DNA of 64,000 nt from JBGSKY01 sp041740995. Lineage in GTDB: Bacteria > Planctomycetota > Planctomycetia > Pirellulales > Pirellulaceae. The position numbers and the translations under genes are program-made. Shown here one piece after another: positions 17,547-27,352 of the stretch; positions within the stretch are counted from its first letter, which is position 1, and the number at the start of each line of letters is the position of its first letter. The notes beneath the pieces are model-generated. The model did not search any database. It was not told the DNA's origin and saw nothing but the letters and a program-made list of their open reading frames with translations. The stretch is taken from assembly GCA_041740995.1 (NCBI GenBank), contig JBGSKY010000274.1:1-64000 (forward strand). The letters are read 5' to 3'.

Positions 17547-20120
17547 TTACTTCGATTCACTCAATCGTGAAGCTCGTCGCATGAGATCGACGGCTTCCAA
17601 TCTATAATCGCTGCCGCCAGCGGACATCGTTGCCTGTTCGATCACTGTCGGCCAGTTAACGTTGCTCGCATATTGGCTGTGTCGCAACAACATACCGAAT
17701 TGAGCGATCGACGCGGCCCACCGAAAGTCCTTGTCAACGGGCTGCTCGTAAGCGTCGACTGAGAGTGGAAATTCGATCTTGGTACTGACATCCTCTTCTG
17801 GCTTTTTGTAACGCAGCTTGACATTGAGCAACTCGCTGCTGTACTCCGCTGGCACGACCGATTTATCTGCGTCCGGTGCGGCAGCCGGCGCCGCTTTCTC
17901 AGCCGCTGGTTCGGCCGCATAACGCAACGCGTCTTGCTCCGGTGCAGCTTCTGGTAATTCCATTCCTGCCGGCACGATTTCGTACAGCACCGTCACGCGA
18001 TGTCCAGCCCCAATTTCGCCAGCATCCTTGGTGTCGTCGTTGAAATCGCGGTTGGCGAGCTTACGATTCTCGTATCCGATCAAACGATAAGCACCGACGT
18101 TTTGAGGATTGAACTCAACCTGAATTTTGACGTCTTTGGCCACTGTGACCAATGTTGATCCGATCTGTTCAACCATTAGCTTGCGAGCCTCAAGTTCCGT
18201 GTCAATCATCGCATAGGTTCCGTTGCCTTTATTCGTGATTTTCTCCATCATCGAATCGTTGTAGTTTCCCATCCCGAATCCGAAGCATGAGAGGAATACT
18301 CGATTTTCCTTCGCGTTTCGTTCGACCAAGTCAACCAACGATTCATCGCCAGTGGTGCCGACATTAAAATCGCCGTCGGTACAGAGCAAAATCCGATTTA
18401 CGCCGCCGCGAATATAGTTTTGTTTCGCAACGTCGTAGGCAAGTTGAATTCCTTGTCCGCCATTGGTTGAACCACCGGCGTGCAAGTCATCCAAGGCAGT
18501 CATGATTTGTTGTTGATTATTGCCACGAGTGCTTGGAAGGACCAAGCCCGCTGCACCGGCGTAGACAACAATTGCGACGCGATCATTTTCACCGAGTTGT
18601 CGAGTTAACATGCCGATCGCTTTTTTCACCAACGGCAGTTTGTTAGGTTCATCCATTGAACCTGAAACGTCGAGCAAGAAAACCAAATTAGAAAGTGGAC
18701 GATTCTCCGATTCGATCTTCTTCGCTTGTAGCGCTATACGCACAAGTTTGTGATCGTTGTTCCAAGGGCAGGTCGTGGCGGCTAGGTTCGCCGCAAACGG
18801 TTTCTCGTCGGTTGGACCTTGATAATCGTAATCAAAATAGTTGAGCATCTCTTCGATGCGAACAGCATTGGGGTTGGGCAATTGGTTGGCCTCCATGATC
18901 GCCTGACGGACTTTCGAGTAGGCTGCTGTATCGACATCGATCGAGAAAGTGGTAACCGGTTGATCGGCGACCTTTTGAAACGGTGTTTCGACGATCGCTT
19001 CGAATCGATCGCCGGAAATTCGAGCATCTTTGGCCAGATCTAATCGGTTTGGCACTAACCTGAAACGAGCACTCAGGCCGCGACTGTCGTCTGAGAGATC
19101 TTCGCTCATTACCCTCTCTTCAACACCTTGAAGACCAGACGACGAAAACTCCGTGGTAGTACTCAAGTGATCCGCAAGTGCGCTCGAAGCTGGCTGCGAC
19201 GGAGGTGCCAGCGGTTGATTTCCAAATCTGGCCGCACCGGAGCCAATAGTCGCGCCGTAATCATCAGTCGCTTGGCCATCCATCGCGCCACCGTAAGCCG
19301 CACCCACCTTCGATTCCATCGCCAACAATGACGGTGTCTCTTTTCCAGCTTCCGCTTTTGAAGCGTCCGAAGAGCTCAAACTCCGTCCATCTTGCAGTTG
19401 CGCAGCTGGTTCAGGTCCGGAGATGACTTTCGCGTCTTCTGAAAATCTAGGCTCCGATTCGTTAAAGAACGGTGTCGTGCCAAAATGTGAATTGACCGTT
19501 GATCCGCGCGAGAGTTCTACTGCATCTTTTTTCTCGTGAATGCTAAAACTATTTTGACTGAATTGGTCTGCCAAATTTCCGCTAGCAGGAGCGTCCGATT
19601 CCCACGACTTTTGCTTTTCAAGAGTGCTGCCATCCATGCCCTCTGTGACAATTCCATTTATAGTTGGGTTTGGTGTCCCAGCAGGAAACTCATCGGTTGG
19701 TTGTTTGCTCCATGAAAGATTAGTCCTTTGGTTCAATAGTGCTGGAACGAAAAAGAGCGCCGCGACAATCGACGCGGCCACAGCGGTCAAGGCGAGCCAC
19801 AGCTTTCGATGTCCAGTCGCATTCTTTTTCGACGCTAAGACAACGTGTGGTTTGCTGCCAGAGTTGATCACCGTATCAGGCGACTTAGCCGCATCCGCAA
19901 TTGACGTTCGTAGCTTGTCGGTTTGGATGCTGGTCAACGCCACCGGTGCAATCGTTTGTAAGGCCGATTCAACCTGGCCGAGCGTTGCTCGGATGGCGGC
20001 CAACTCGTTTTTCAAGCCGTCGTTTTCCGCGATCGCTTGTTCGACAATCGCAGTCTCGTTGGCATCTAATTCGCCGAGCGCGTAAGCGGTCAGCATCCAG
20101 TCTTCGTAAGGGGCGTTCAT
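17547..20120 (-). CDS. VWA/YfbK-type protein with anti-sigma-like N terminus
   Basis: An 857-residue protein. Residues 1-60 (YEDWMLTAYALGELDANETA) resemble the N-terminal part of anti-sigma factors; a membrane helix follows (LWLALTAVAASIVAALFF), then about 230 Ser/Ala/Gln-rich residues, then a von Willebrand A domain with the metal site DVSGSM (MIDAS) and the C-terminal YfbK/DUF3520 region. Such proteins are frequent in planctomycetes and lie beside ECF sigma genes. The gene starts 57 bases after the ECF sigma stop, so the two form an operon. I infer that it anchors and holds the sigma factor at the membrane while the VWA domain senses or binds something outside; this is not shown. Confidence 0.82.
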   Translation of the reverse strand: MNAPYEDWMLTAYALGELDANETAIVEQAIAENDGLKNELAAIRATLGQVESALQTIAPVALTSIQTDKLRTSIADAAKSPDTVINSGSKPHVVLASKKNATGHRKLWLALTAVAASIVAALFFVPALLNQRTNLSWSKQPTDEFPAGTPNPTINGIVTEGMDGSTLEKQKSWESDAPASGNLADQFSQNSFSIHEKKDAVELSRGSTVNSHFGTTPFFNESEPRFSEDAKVISGPEPAAQLQDGRSLSSSDASKAEAGKETPSLLAMESKVGAAYGGAMDGQATDDYGATIGSGAARFGNQPLAPPSQPASSALADHLSTTTEFSSSGLQGVEERVMSEDLSDDSRGLSARFRLVPNRLDLAKDARISGDRFEAIVETPFQKVADQPVTTFSIDVDTAAYSKVRQAIMEANQLPNPNAVRIEEMLNYFDYDYQGPTDEKPFAANLAATTCPWNNDHKLVRIALQAKKIESENRPLSNLVFLLDVSGSMDEPNKLPLVKKAIGMLTRQLGENDRVAIVVYAGAAGLVLPSTRGNNQQQIMTALDDLHAGGSTNGGQGIQLAYDVAKQNYIRGGVNRILLCTDGDFNVGTTGDESLVDLVERNAKENRVFLSCFGFGMGNYNDSMMEKITNKGNGTYAMIDTELEARKLMVEQIGSTLVTVAKDVKIQVEFNPQNVGAYRLIGYENRKLANRDFNDDTKDAGEIGAGHRVTVLYEIVPAGMELPEAAPEQDALRYAAEPAAEKAAPAAAPDADKSVVPAEYSSELLNVKLRYKKPEEDVSTKIEFPLSVDAYEQPVDKDFRWAASIAQFGMLLRHSQYASNVNWPTVIEQATMSAGGSDYRLEAVDLMRRASRLSESK

Positions 20121-20177
20121 AGTAGGTCCTTTGGATCGTTGTTTTGATTTGTATTTTTTGTCGAATTGAGTTCGAGT

Positions 20178-20762
20178 TCAGGTCGCCAGATTTGCACGTA
20201 GCTTGTGGATGGCGGTGTGCAGCGTCACGCCGACATTGGTGACGGTCAGCCCAGTGACGGCGGCAATTTGTTTGTAAGACATGCCGTGCGACATGCGGAG
20301 TTGCAAGATTTCTTGTTGCTGAGTTGGAAGCTTGGAGATTTCGCTACAGCAACGTTGCAAGTCATCGACTTGTTGCAGTTTCGCAACCGGGTCGTCTCCA
20401 CCTCGTCGGTCGATGACATTTGCGGTTTCGTCGAGTGTCTTCATTATCTTCTTCTGCCTAAATTGATCGAAGATGAAGTTGCGGCACGTGCGGAATAGCC
20501 ACGGTTGGATATGGTCAGCGACTGATTCATGCGGCTGTTTGCACAGTCGCATAAAGGTTTCTTGCACCGCATCCAAAACGGCATGAGAGTTATTGCCCAA
20601 GAGAGTGCTCGCATACTGAGCGAGTTTCTGATGATGCTGCTCAAAAGCCTCGGCCAACCAATCGTTGTTGGACTCCGAAGCGTCTGTCGAACTCGCGGAG
20701 GCGTCGGTCAATGCGACGATTGCACCGTCGGGCGGGGCCATATTTTTCATGACATGCTGCAA
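20178..20762 (-). CDS. ECF-family RNA polymerase sigma factor
   Basis: A 194-residue sigma-70 family protein: region 2 (VLDAVQETFMRLCKQ, PWLFRTCRNFIFDQFRQKK) and region 4 with a helix-turn-helix (LPTQQQEILQLRMSHGMSYK, QIAAVTGLTVTNVGVTLHTA). The short length and lack of regions 1 and 3 mark it as extracytoplasmic-function type. It is followed by the gene for a membrane protein with an anti-sigma-like N terminus, which probably controls it. The first seven residues may be dispensable if the second Met (residue 5) or a later one is used. The target promoters are unknown. Confidence 0.92.
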   Translation of the reverse strand: MQHVMKNMAPPDGAIVALTDASASSTDASESNNDWLAEAFEQHHQKLAQYASTLLGNNSHAVLDAVQETFMRLCKQPHESVADHIQPWLFRTCRNFIFDQFRQKKIMKTLDETANVIDRRGGDDPVAKLQQVDDLQRCCSEISKLPTQQQEILQLRMSHGMSYKQIAAVTGLTVTNVGVTLHTAIHKLRANLAT

Positions 20763-21018
20763 CGAAAAAGAAGGAAGCCGATACTACCGCCGGTTCGGCC
20801 GAAAGCCCGCAAATGGCGAGCATATCGGCTGAATCAGAAAAATATCGAGCCACAGTGCGTCTGTGACGAAGAGATAACGGACGAGAAAAGAAAAACTTAG
20901 GTGCTAATTCTAAAAATATGTCGTAGCGAAAATCGCCAAGCGTTTCGACGCCGAGAAAAATGAGCGGACGCCGAAAGTCTTGACGAATTCCGCTATTAGA
21001 ACATCCGCGAAACGCGAA

Positions 21019-21936
21019 CTAGCTAACGAACTGTCGGAGATAGCGATACGATTGCCTCAAAGCGTCGATTCGCGACTCGTGCGTTTTTTCATAACAGCGA
21101 TCTTCAACTTCGACGCACACCGCGCCACGATAGCCGCTGTCCAACAAAACGGAAAAGAACTTGCCCCAGTTCACTTCGCCCAGGCCAGGCAACTTGGGCG
21201 TATGGTATTCCTGCGGATGAGCCAAAATTCCGACTTGATTGAGCTTGTCTCGATCAAGCCGGACGTCTTTGGCGTGCACGTGGAAAATGCGATCAGCGAA
21301 TTGCTTGATCGGGAGCAAGTAATCCATCTGCTGCCAAATCATATGCGATGGATCGTAGTTGAGTCCCAAATTTTGGCTTTCTAAGTCGTTGAACAATCGA
21401 GTCCAAATTTTTGGCGTCGTGGCGATGTTTTTGCCGCCCGGCCATTCATCTTGAGAAAAGAGCATCGGACAATTTTCGATCGCAATCCGAACATTGCTAT
21501 CTTCGGCCAGCCGAACGATCGGTCGCCAGACATCTAGCAATCTTGGCCAGTTCGCATCGACGGACAGACTTGGGTCGCGACCGATAAAGGTCGTAACGGT
21601 CTGAACTCCGAGTCGTGGGGCTGCGACGATGAGCTTTTTCAAGTGCTCAATTGCAATTTTGGACACTGCTTCATCGGCGGCCAAACAATTTGGATAGTAT
21701 CCCAAGGCACTAATTTCGACTTTTGTTTTGGCAGTCTGGTCTGCAATATGCTCGATTTGATACTGGTCTAGCGCACTGATATCGATGTGTGTGATTCCCG
21801 AGTATCTTCGTTCGGCCTTGCTCGGCGGCCAACACATCGTTTCGACGCACTGAAAACCGATCTCCGATGCGGTTGCGAAAACGGCCTCAAAACTGTCTTC
21901 GGGAAGAATCGCGCTGGCGAACCCAAGCTGGATCAT
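21019..21936 (-). CDS. Sugar phosphate isomerase/epimerase (xylose isomerase-like TIM barrel)
   Basis: About 305 residues from the ATG at 21936 (MIQLGFASAILPEDSFEA). The fold is that of AP-endonuclease family 2 TIM barrels, with metal-binding positions visible: IAIENCPM (Glu), LNYDPSHMIW (Asp, His), FHVHAKDV (His) and CVEVED near the end. These enzymes isomerise or epimerise sugars, inosose or related substrates; planctomycetes carry many paralogues of unknown substrate. It stands alone, divergent from the DegP-like gene. Confidence 0.85.
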   Translation of the reverse strand: MIQLGFASAILPEDSFEAVFATASEIGFQCVETMCWPPSKAERRYSGITHIDISALDQYQIEHIADQTAKTKVEISALGYYPNCLAADEAVSKIAIEHLKKLIVAAPRLGVQTVTTFIGRDPSLSVDANWPRLLDVWRPIVRLAEDSNVRIAIENCPMLFSQDEWPGGKNIATTPKIWTRLFNDLESQNLGLNYDPSHMIWQQMDYLLPIKQFADRIFHVHAKDVRLDRDKLNQVGILAHPQEYHTPKLPGLGEVNWGKFFSVLLDSGYRGAVCVEVEDRCYEKTHESRIDALRQSYRYLRQFVS

Positions 21937-22198
21937 TTTCAGTTCTCGCTTCAAAAAATGGTTGATGCAGTAGAAGCGTGGTATTTTCGCAAGATTTACG
22001 ATCCGAGAATACCAGGGTAAAAATTACAACTCAGCGGTCACAGGCGGAGTTAGCAGATTTTTTTTTAAGAGCCAAGCAAAACCAAGTGGCAGGCGATTTC
22101 GTAAAGCTGGGAATCGGTTCGTTGGGAGCATTGGCAAGTAATTTGCACTCCGGCAACTACCGTTCACAGTGCAAACAAAATTCAGGAGTAACGATTCG

Positions 22199-23770
22199 AT
22201 GCAAAAGACAGCATTCAGTAAACCTTGGTTGCGAGTCAGTTTTTTAGCTGCCGCAACTGCGATTCCAGCGGCCGTCATGGTCCTCGGTAACCGCACGCCT
22301 GGGCCATCGCCGGCTTATGCACAACAAGCGGCAGTCGCGGACGAGGTAGCTGGAAAAACCGATTCGGCTGCCATCGCTCAAGCCCAATCGCTTTCCACAG
22401 CGTTTCGCGATGTAGCAAAAATCGCCAAGCCTTCCGTCGTGAGCATCACGTCTCTGGTGGAAATGAAGGGTCGTCGCGGCATGAATCGACGCGGAAATAA
22501 TGGTCTCGGCGGCTCGCAATTGCCGCCAGGTTTGCCGGAAGAGTTCTATGAATTTTTCAACGGTCGAGGTTTCGGCGGACAGGTTCCACAAGCACCGCAG
22601 TCGGACGATGAAGCCCAGTCGCAAGGTCCGGTCGAGCGAGGGACTGGGTCCGGTGTGATCGTCAGCCCCAACGGCTATATCGTGACAAACAATCACGTGG
22701 TCGAGGGGTCCGATCAATTGAAAGTGCAGCTCAGCGATGATCGTGAATTCGATGCTACGGTTGTTGGAACCGATCCGAAAAGCGATCTGGCAGTGATTAA
22801 AATTGAAGCCAGCGGATTGGTTGCTAGCAAGCTTGGTGACTCGTCTATTGTCGAGGTTGGCGACTGGGTCGTCGCCATCGGTTCGCCCTTCGGACTTTCT
22901 CAAACGGTGACGGCCGGAATCGTTAGCGCGACCAATCGCGTCGACTTTAAGATCACCGACTATGACGACTTGATTCAAACCGATGCCGCAATCAATCCCG
23001 GCAACAGCGGTGGTCCGCTGCTCAATTTGCAAGGCGAATGCATCGGTATCAACACAGCCATCGCCTCTCGAGATGGGGGCTTCAATGGCATCGGCTTTGC
23101 AATCCCCGCGTCGATGGTCGATCGAGTGTTACAAGACATCTTGAAGGAAGGTCACGTAGTACGCGGATTCATCGGCACCGCAATCGCCGACACGGCGGCT
23201 TCGAAAGAAGAGTTTGGCATCGACAAAGATGCTGAGGGCGTTGTCGTTAGTGCGGTAGGCCGTGAAGGACCAGCCGAAAAAGCTGGCATTATGCCTGGTG
23301 ACTTAATTGTGGCAATCGACGGTACGAAAATGACGAACAGTATTCAATTGCGACAATTTGTGGCCGGCCTGCGTCCGGGAACAACAGCCAAATTTGAAAT
23401 CGTACGTGACGGCAAGCCATCTTCGGTGACGGTAACGATCGAAGAGCAAAGCGATATGAAACTGGCGAGCATCAACGGCTCGGCGGCGGAGACCATGTTG
23501 GGTGTCAAGGTTTCGCCAGTCAGTAAAGAGTTAGCCGAAGAAATGCGGCTAAAGCGATCGTCTGGCTTGCTGGTTGAAGAAGTTGCTGCGAGCTCGATCT
23601 TTGCCCAGGGCTCGGATCCGTTGGTGCCCGGTGAGATCGTCTTGAGCGTCAACGGCAAGCCGGTCGAATCAGCGACAGATTTTGTCAAAGCGGTTGAAAG
23701 CTCAGAGGGCGTGATTCGTCTGGTTGTCGTGAACGAAACGTCGCAGCTACTGAAGGTTTTCCGCAAGTAG
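22199..23770 (+). CDS. DegP/HtrA-type periplasmic serine protease
   Basis: About 523 residues from the ATG at 22199, chosen because AGGAG lies 10 bases before it; an earlier GTG at 22169 would add ten residues. Signal-like N terminus (LRVSFLAAATAIPAAVMVLG), then the trypsin-like domain with catalytic His (YIVTNNHVVEG), Asp (DPKSDLAVIK) and Ser (NPGNSGGPL), then two PDZ domains, the first around GREGPAEKAGIMPGDLIVAI. HtrA proteases degrade or refold damaged envelope proteins. A Gly/Arg-rich loop separates signal peptide and protease. A terminator-like hairpin follows at 23824. Confidence 0.94.
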   Translation: MQKTAFSKPWLRVSFLAAATAIPAAVMVLGNRTPGPSPAYAQQAAVADEVAGKTDSAAIAQAQSLSTAFRDVAKIAKPSVVSITSLVEMKGRRGMNRRGNNGLGGSQLPPGLPEEFYEFFNGRGFGGQVPQAPQSDDEAQSQGPVERGTGSGVIVSPNGYIVTNNHVVEGSDQLKVQLSDDREFDATVVGTDPKSDLAVIKIEASGLVASKLGDSSIVEVGDWVVAIGSPFGLSQTVTAGIVSATNRVDFKITDYDDLIQTDAAINPGNSGGPLLNLQGECIGINTAIASRDGGFNGIGFAIPASMVDRVLQDILKEGHVVRGFIGTAIADTAASKEEFGIDKDAEGVVVSAVGREGPAEKAGIMPGDLIVAIDGTKMTNSIQLRQFVAGLRPGTTAKFEIVRDGKPSSVTVTIEEQSDMKLASINGSAAETMLGVKVSPVSKELAEEMRLKRSSGLLVEEVAASSIFAQGSDPLVPGEIVLSVNGKPVESATDFVKAVESSEGVIRLVVVNETSQLLKVFRK

Positions 23771-23823
23771 TCCTCGCCAGACCAAAGAAGGCCTTGGCTT
23801 CCAGCCTGGCAACAACATTCGCA

Positions 23824-23858
23824 AGCATTCGACTTTAAAAAAGGTCGGATGCTTTTTT
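23824..23858 (+). terminator. Rho-independent terminator after the DegP-like gene
   Basis: Stem AGCATTCGAC / GTCGGATGCT (one G-T pair) with an A-rich loop, followed by TTTTTT. It lies 54 bases after the protease stop and before the lipoprotein gene. Confidence 0.8.
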
Positions 23859-23953
23859 CGTTCAGTGCCTCAATGGAAAGATTTACTGATTGTGTCGATT
23901 GTGCCGAGCCGATACTTCCATTGACAGAATTGTTTCAGAATTCGTTAAGGGGT

Positions 23954-24661
23954 ATGAACACGATGTTCATTCGATTGCTCGCATCATCTAGCTTGCTTTT
24001 AGCCATCTTTGCCTTCAGCGGCTGCTGTTCCATGGGGCCATGCGGTTCTTGTGATACCGGCGGCTGTGGACCTTGTGGTGGCGGCGTGTTGCCAACGCGA
24101 CTAGCTGGCCGCTTAGCAAGCAACATTGCTAGCCCGTGTGCTCAAGGTTGTGGCGAAGTCTATTGGGATGAACGAATCAATCATCCGCCGGTTTGCGATC
24201 CTTGCAGTGGTGGTGGCGATTGTTCGACAGGTAGTTGTGGTGGTAGTTGCGGCGGTTGCCGACCACTTGTCTCAAGACTCCGCGACTATTGGGGCTTGCC
24301 ATATATTGGTGCCTGTGAATGCGCTTCGCCAGGTTGTGATTCGTGTGGCAGTGGCGTCTCGTCAGGCAGCATGATCTCGTCGAGCTATCAACCGGTCAGC
24401 GTCTCGCACGTCGCTCCGACAACGGATCCTGGTTACTGCCCGAGTTGTGCCGCCAATCAGGCCGCATCGATTCGCAATTACAGCTCGCCTTCGCGACCAC
24501 AAGCAACGCCGACTTTGGCCCAGCCGATTGAATCGCACATGGTGCCAAAAGCAGCCCCACAAGCGTTGCCAAGTCCAACTTCACACGGTCCGACCGCCTC
24601 AATCAACAGCAGTCGTCGCATCCGACCGGTTTCGACCAGCCAATCGATGGTCCGGCAATAG
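23954..24661 (+). CDS. Cysteine/glycine-rich probable lipoprotein
   Basis: About 235 residues from the ATG at 23954, or from 23963, which lies 10 bases after AAGGGG and is slightly favoured. The N terminus is a lipoprotein-like signal (FIRLLASSSLLLAIFAFSGC) with Cys after Gly. The next 140 residues are full of Cys-Gly (GPCGSCDTGGCGPCGG, DCSTGSCGGSCGGC), and the tail is Ser/Pro-rich. It may bind metal or form disulfide-linked surface material. I do not recognise a named family, though similar Cys-rich lipoproteins occur in planctomycetes. An ABC exporter of the Lol type follows, with a repeat pair between. The stop codon overlaps the first repeat unit. Confidence 0.7.
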   Translation: MNTMFIRLLASSSLLLAIFAFSGCCSMGPCGSCDTGGCGPCGGGVLPTRLAGRLASNIASPCAQGCGEVYWDERINHPPVCDPCSGGGDCSTGSCGGSCGGCRPLVSRLRDYWGLPYIGACECASPGCDSCGSGVSSGSMISSSYQPVSVSHVAPTTDPGYCPSCAANQAASIRNYSSPSRPQATPTLAQPIESHMVPKAAPQALPSPTSHGPTASINSSRRIRPVSTSQSMVRQ

Positions 24662-24748
24662 CCGCAGGGCGCGAGCCCGCCGGTTCCGTGAACGAGACCG
24701 CTGCCGCACGACGTTCCGAGAACTGGAGGGCCTCCGCCCTACCGCTAC
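24659..24748. repeat. Pair of REP-like palindromic units
   Basis: Two more units of the 17.3 kb family: a reverse unit at 24659-24686 (TAGCCGCAGGGCGCGAGCCC then GCCGGTTC) and a forward unit at 24721-24748 (AACTGGAGGGCCTCCGCCCT then ACCGCTAC). The reverse unit begins inside the stop codon of the lipoprotein gene. Confidence 0.7.
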
Positions 24749-24911
24749 TGATCAATTCGGTAGCATATGTTAAGACGGTCTCCAAACTCGCTATAAAAAA
24801 ATCGGCTCTTAAACAGGGCTGAATCGATATTTCGCTCGCAACGGCAATTCCGTTAAGCTCCCGGGGTAACTTCTAGGAAACTTTACGGTCTTCGGGCGGG
24901 AATTGCCATCT

Positions 24912-26540
24912 ATGATCCAAACGTTGCTCTGCTGGCGTTATTTGCGAACGCGTTGGATTGCACTTGCTTCGATCGTCTCGGTGACGCTGGGCGTGGCGAC
25001 GTTGATTGTGGTCAACAGCGTTATGGACGGATTCACCGAGGAAATGCACAATCGCATCCACGGGATCTTGTCCGATGTCGTGATTGAAAGCCACAGCTCT
25101 ACTGGAATCACCGACCCAGATTTTTTCAAGCAACAAGTGCGACGCGTGCTGGGCGACAAAGTCCAGGGCATCACGACGGTTGTTACCGTTCCGGCGATGT
25201 TAACGTTTGTCTATCGCGGCGAATCGCATACACAGCAAATTAACCTGATCGGGATCGACAGCCAGACGTACGCGTCGGTCAGCGATTTCAGCCAATACTT
25301 GCTGCACCCGAACAATCGCAAGAAGTTGAGCTTCGCACTTCAGGAAGCTGGCTACGCGCCAAACAAGCCATCGTTCCCGATTTCCGGTTGGGAATATCGT
25401 CGCCAGAATGCTCAGCTTCGCAAAGAATTCGATCGCGAGATTGCTCATCAGCAAGTCTTGCAACAAAAGCTTCAAAAGCTCGAATCAGGCGAGGTCAGCA
25501 TGACCCCTGAGCTTTACGATTTTCAGCCACCAAAGTCATTGATAAACGGGACTGGAGAATCGCAAGTCATCAATCAACGCGACATGAGCATTATTAACCC
25601 CGGCAGTGGTCCATCGATCGCAGCGAGCAGCACAAGTGGAGCGCATCATTTCGACGCGGAAACCGACGTGCATACGGGCGTCGTTTTGGGAATTGGCATC
25701 GGCAGCATCCGCTATCGCAACTCCGAAGGCGACGTTGTCGATTCGTATTTTATCCGCCCAGGCGACGATGTCACGATCGCAATGCCAGGCGCTGGGACTC
25801 CGCCGCGAGCGCTTGATGAACATTTTACAGTCGTCGATTTATATGAAAGCCAGATGAGCGAATACGATTCGACATTTGCTTTCGTGCCGCTCGAAAAACT
25901 GCAACAAGTCCGCGGCATGATCGATCCATCGTCGGGTCGTAAAGCGGTCAGTAGTATTCAAATCAAACTTACACCTGGAACCGATTTGGCCGCCGCTCGA
26001 GATCAATTGCGATCGATGTTTCCGCCCGAGACGACGATGGTTCACGTAAACACTTGGCGCGATTCGCAAGGGCCGTTGTTGGCCGCTGTGCAGATGGAAA
26101 CCACCATCCTAAACGTCTTGTTATTCATGATCATTGCCGTAGCGGGCTTCGGAATCTTGGCAACCTTTTTCATGATCGTCGTCGAAAAAACCAGAGACAT
26201 CGGCGTGCTGAAAAGCTTGGGTGCATCGGGTGGTTCGGTGGCGGGCATCTTTTTGCTTTACGGCTTGCTGCTCGGTGCGGCCGGTGCCGGAGTCGGAGCA
26301 ATTTTGGGTCTGCTGTTTGTTCACTACATCAACGACATCGCCTCATGGCTGGAATACTTTACTGGCCGCGAAGTCTTTGATCCAACGATCTATTACTTCA
26401 CTCGCATACCAACCATCGTTCACGCCGGAACCATTTGCTGGGTCGTCATTGGTTCGATGATTATCGCCGTTCTGGCCAGTGTTTTGCCTTCCATTCGCGC
26501 CGCTCGGATGCACCCTGTAGAAGCTCTTCGCTATGAATAA
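24912..26540 (+). CDS. Lol/MacB-type ABC transporter permease
   Basis: About 542 residues from the ATG at 24912 (MIQTLLCWRYLRTR); a TTG at 24903 would add three. A first membrane helix (IALASIVSVTLGVATLIVV) is followed by a large periplasmic domain of some 350 residues and three C-terminal helices of the FtsX fold (LNVLLFMIIAVAGFGILATF, VAGIFLLYGLLLGAAGAGVG, VIGSMIIAVLASVLPS), ending AARMHPVEALRYE. This is the LolC/LolE arrangement, which extracts lipoproteins from the inner membrane. Here only one permease is present, so it would act as a homodimer. The ATPase gene overlaps its end by 8 bases. Confidence 0.85.
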   Translation: MIQTLLCWRYLRTRWIALASIVSVTLGVATLIVVNSVMDGFTEEMHNRIHGILSDVVIESHSSTGITDPDFFKQQVRRVLGDKVQGITTVVTVPAMLTFVYRGESHTQQINLIGIDSQTYASVSDFSQYLLHPNNRKKLSFALQEAGYAPNKPSFPISGWEYRRQNAQLRKEFDREIAHQQVLQQKLQKLESGEVSMTPELYDFQPPKSLINGTGESQVINQRDMSIINPGSGPSIAASSTSGAHHFDAETDVHTGVVLGIGIGSIRYRNSEGDVVDSYFIRPGDDVTIAMPGAGTPPRALDEHFTVVDLYESQMSEYDSTFAFVPLEKLQQVRGMIDPSSGRKAVSSIQIKLTPGTDLAAARDQLRSMFPPETTMVHVNTWRDSQGPLLAAVQMETTILNVLLFMIIAVAGFGILATFFMIVVEKTRDIGVLKSLGASGGSVAGIFLLYGLLLGAAGAGVGAILGLLFVHYINDIASWLEYFTGREVFDPTIYYFTRIPTIVHAGTICWVVIGSMIIAVLASVLPSIRAARMHPVEALRYE

Positions 26541-27327
26541 CGCTATCCTGTCCTTCGATCCCGACTCTTACAACACGACTAGCCCGAAGTCGAGGTTGCG
26601 TCGTTTCGCCGAACCAGAGTCAACACCAGAGGCCGACCTGCTTCGCGCGACCGGTCTACATAAGTCGTATCGACGCGGCAGCCTGAGCGTGCCCGTTCTC
26701 AAGGGCGTCGACTTCAATGCACCCGCTGGAGAGATGACGGCAATCATTGGCCAAAGCGGCAGCGGAAAAAGTACGCTTTTGCACCTGCTAGCCACGCTGG
26801 ATAAACCGGATGAGGGCGAGGTGTATTTTGACAACCAGCGAATCGACAATCTGCCGCGAAAAAATCGTGACGTGCTGCGCAATCGCGAGATCGGGATGAT
26901 CTTTCAGTTCTATCACCTGCTGCCAGAATTGACGATGCTCGAAAACGTTTTGATGCCATCGATGATCGGCTATTCGATGTTCGGTTATCTTCGCAATCGC
27001 AGCGAGCTTCGTCGGCGTTCGATCGAGCTTCTGGACTTGGTTGGACTTTCGCACCGTTTGCATCATCGACCGCGAGAGCTTTCCGGCGGCGAGATGCAGC
27101 GAACAGCGATCGCGCGGGCGTTGATTTCGCGACCACGATTGTTGCTCGCCGACGAGCCGACTGGAAACCTGGACCAACAAACCGGAGCCGGCGTATTGGA
27201 GTTGCTTGAGCATCTAAATCAGAAACAAGGACTGACGATCGTCATGGTCACACACGACGAAAAAGTCGCCGCCCGTTGCAATCACGTCGTACGACTGGTC
27301 GAAGGTCGAGTCGAAGCGGCCGACTAG
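26533..27327 (+). CDS. Lol/MacB-type ABC transporter ATP-binding protein
   Basis: A 264-residue ABC ATPase with Walker A GQSGSGKST, signature LSGGEMQR, Walker B LLLADEPTGN and switch His (MVTHDEK). The subgroup with LGLSHR-like spacing and the GxTIVMVTHD ending is that of LolD/MacB. The first 40 residues are an extra leader. It overlaps the permease gene by 8 bases, so the two are translationally coupled and form one transporter. Confidence 0.92.
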   Translation: MNNAILSFDPDSYNTTSPKSRLRRFAEPESTPEADLLRATGLHKSYRRGSLSVPVLKGVDFNAPAGEMTAIIGQSGSGKSTLLHLLATLDKPDEGEVYFDNQRIDNLPRKNRDVLRNREIGMIFQFYHLLPELTMLENVLMPSMIGYSMFGYLRNRSELRRRSIELLDLVGLSHRLHHRPRELSGGEMQRTAIARALISRPRLLLADEPTGNLDQQTGAGVLELLEHLNQKQGLTIVMVTHDEKVAARCNHVVRLVEGRVEAAD

Positions 27328-27352
27328 TACTTCGCGTACTTAATCTGCTTGC

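Noticed and set aside
22244..23032. 262-codon frame opposite the DegP-like gene
   Set aside because: It is antisense to a clear protease gene and shows Arg/His-rich shadow composition.
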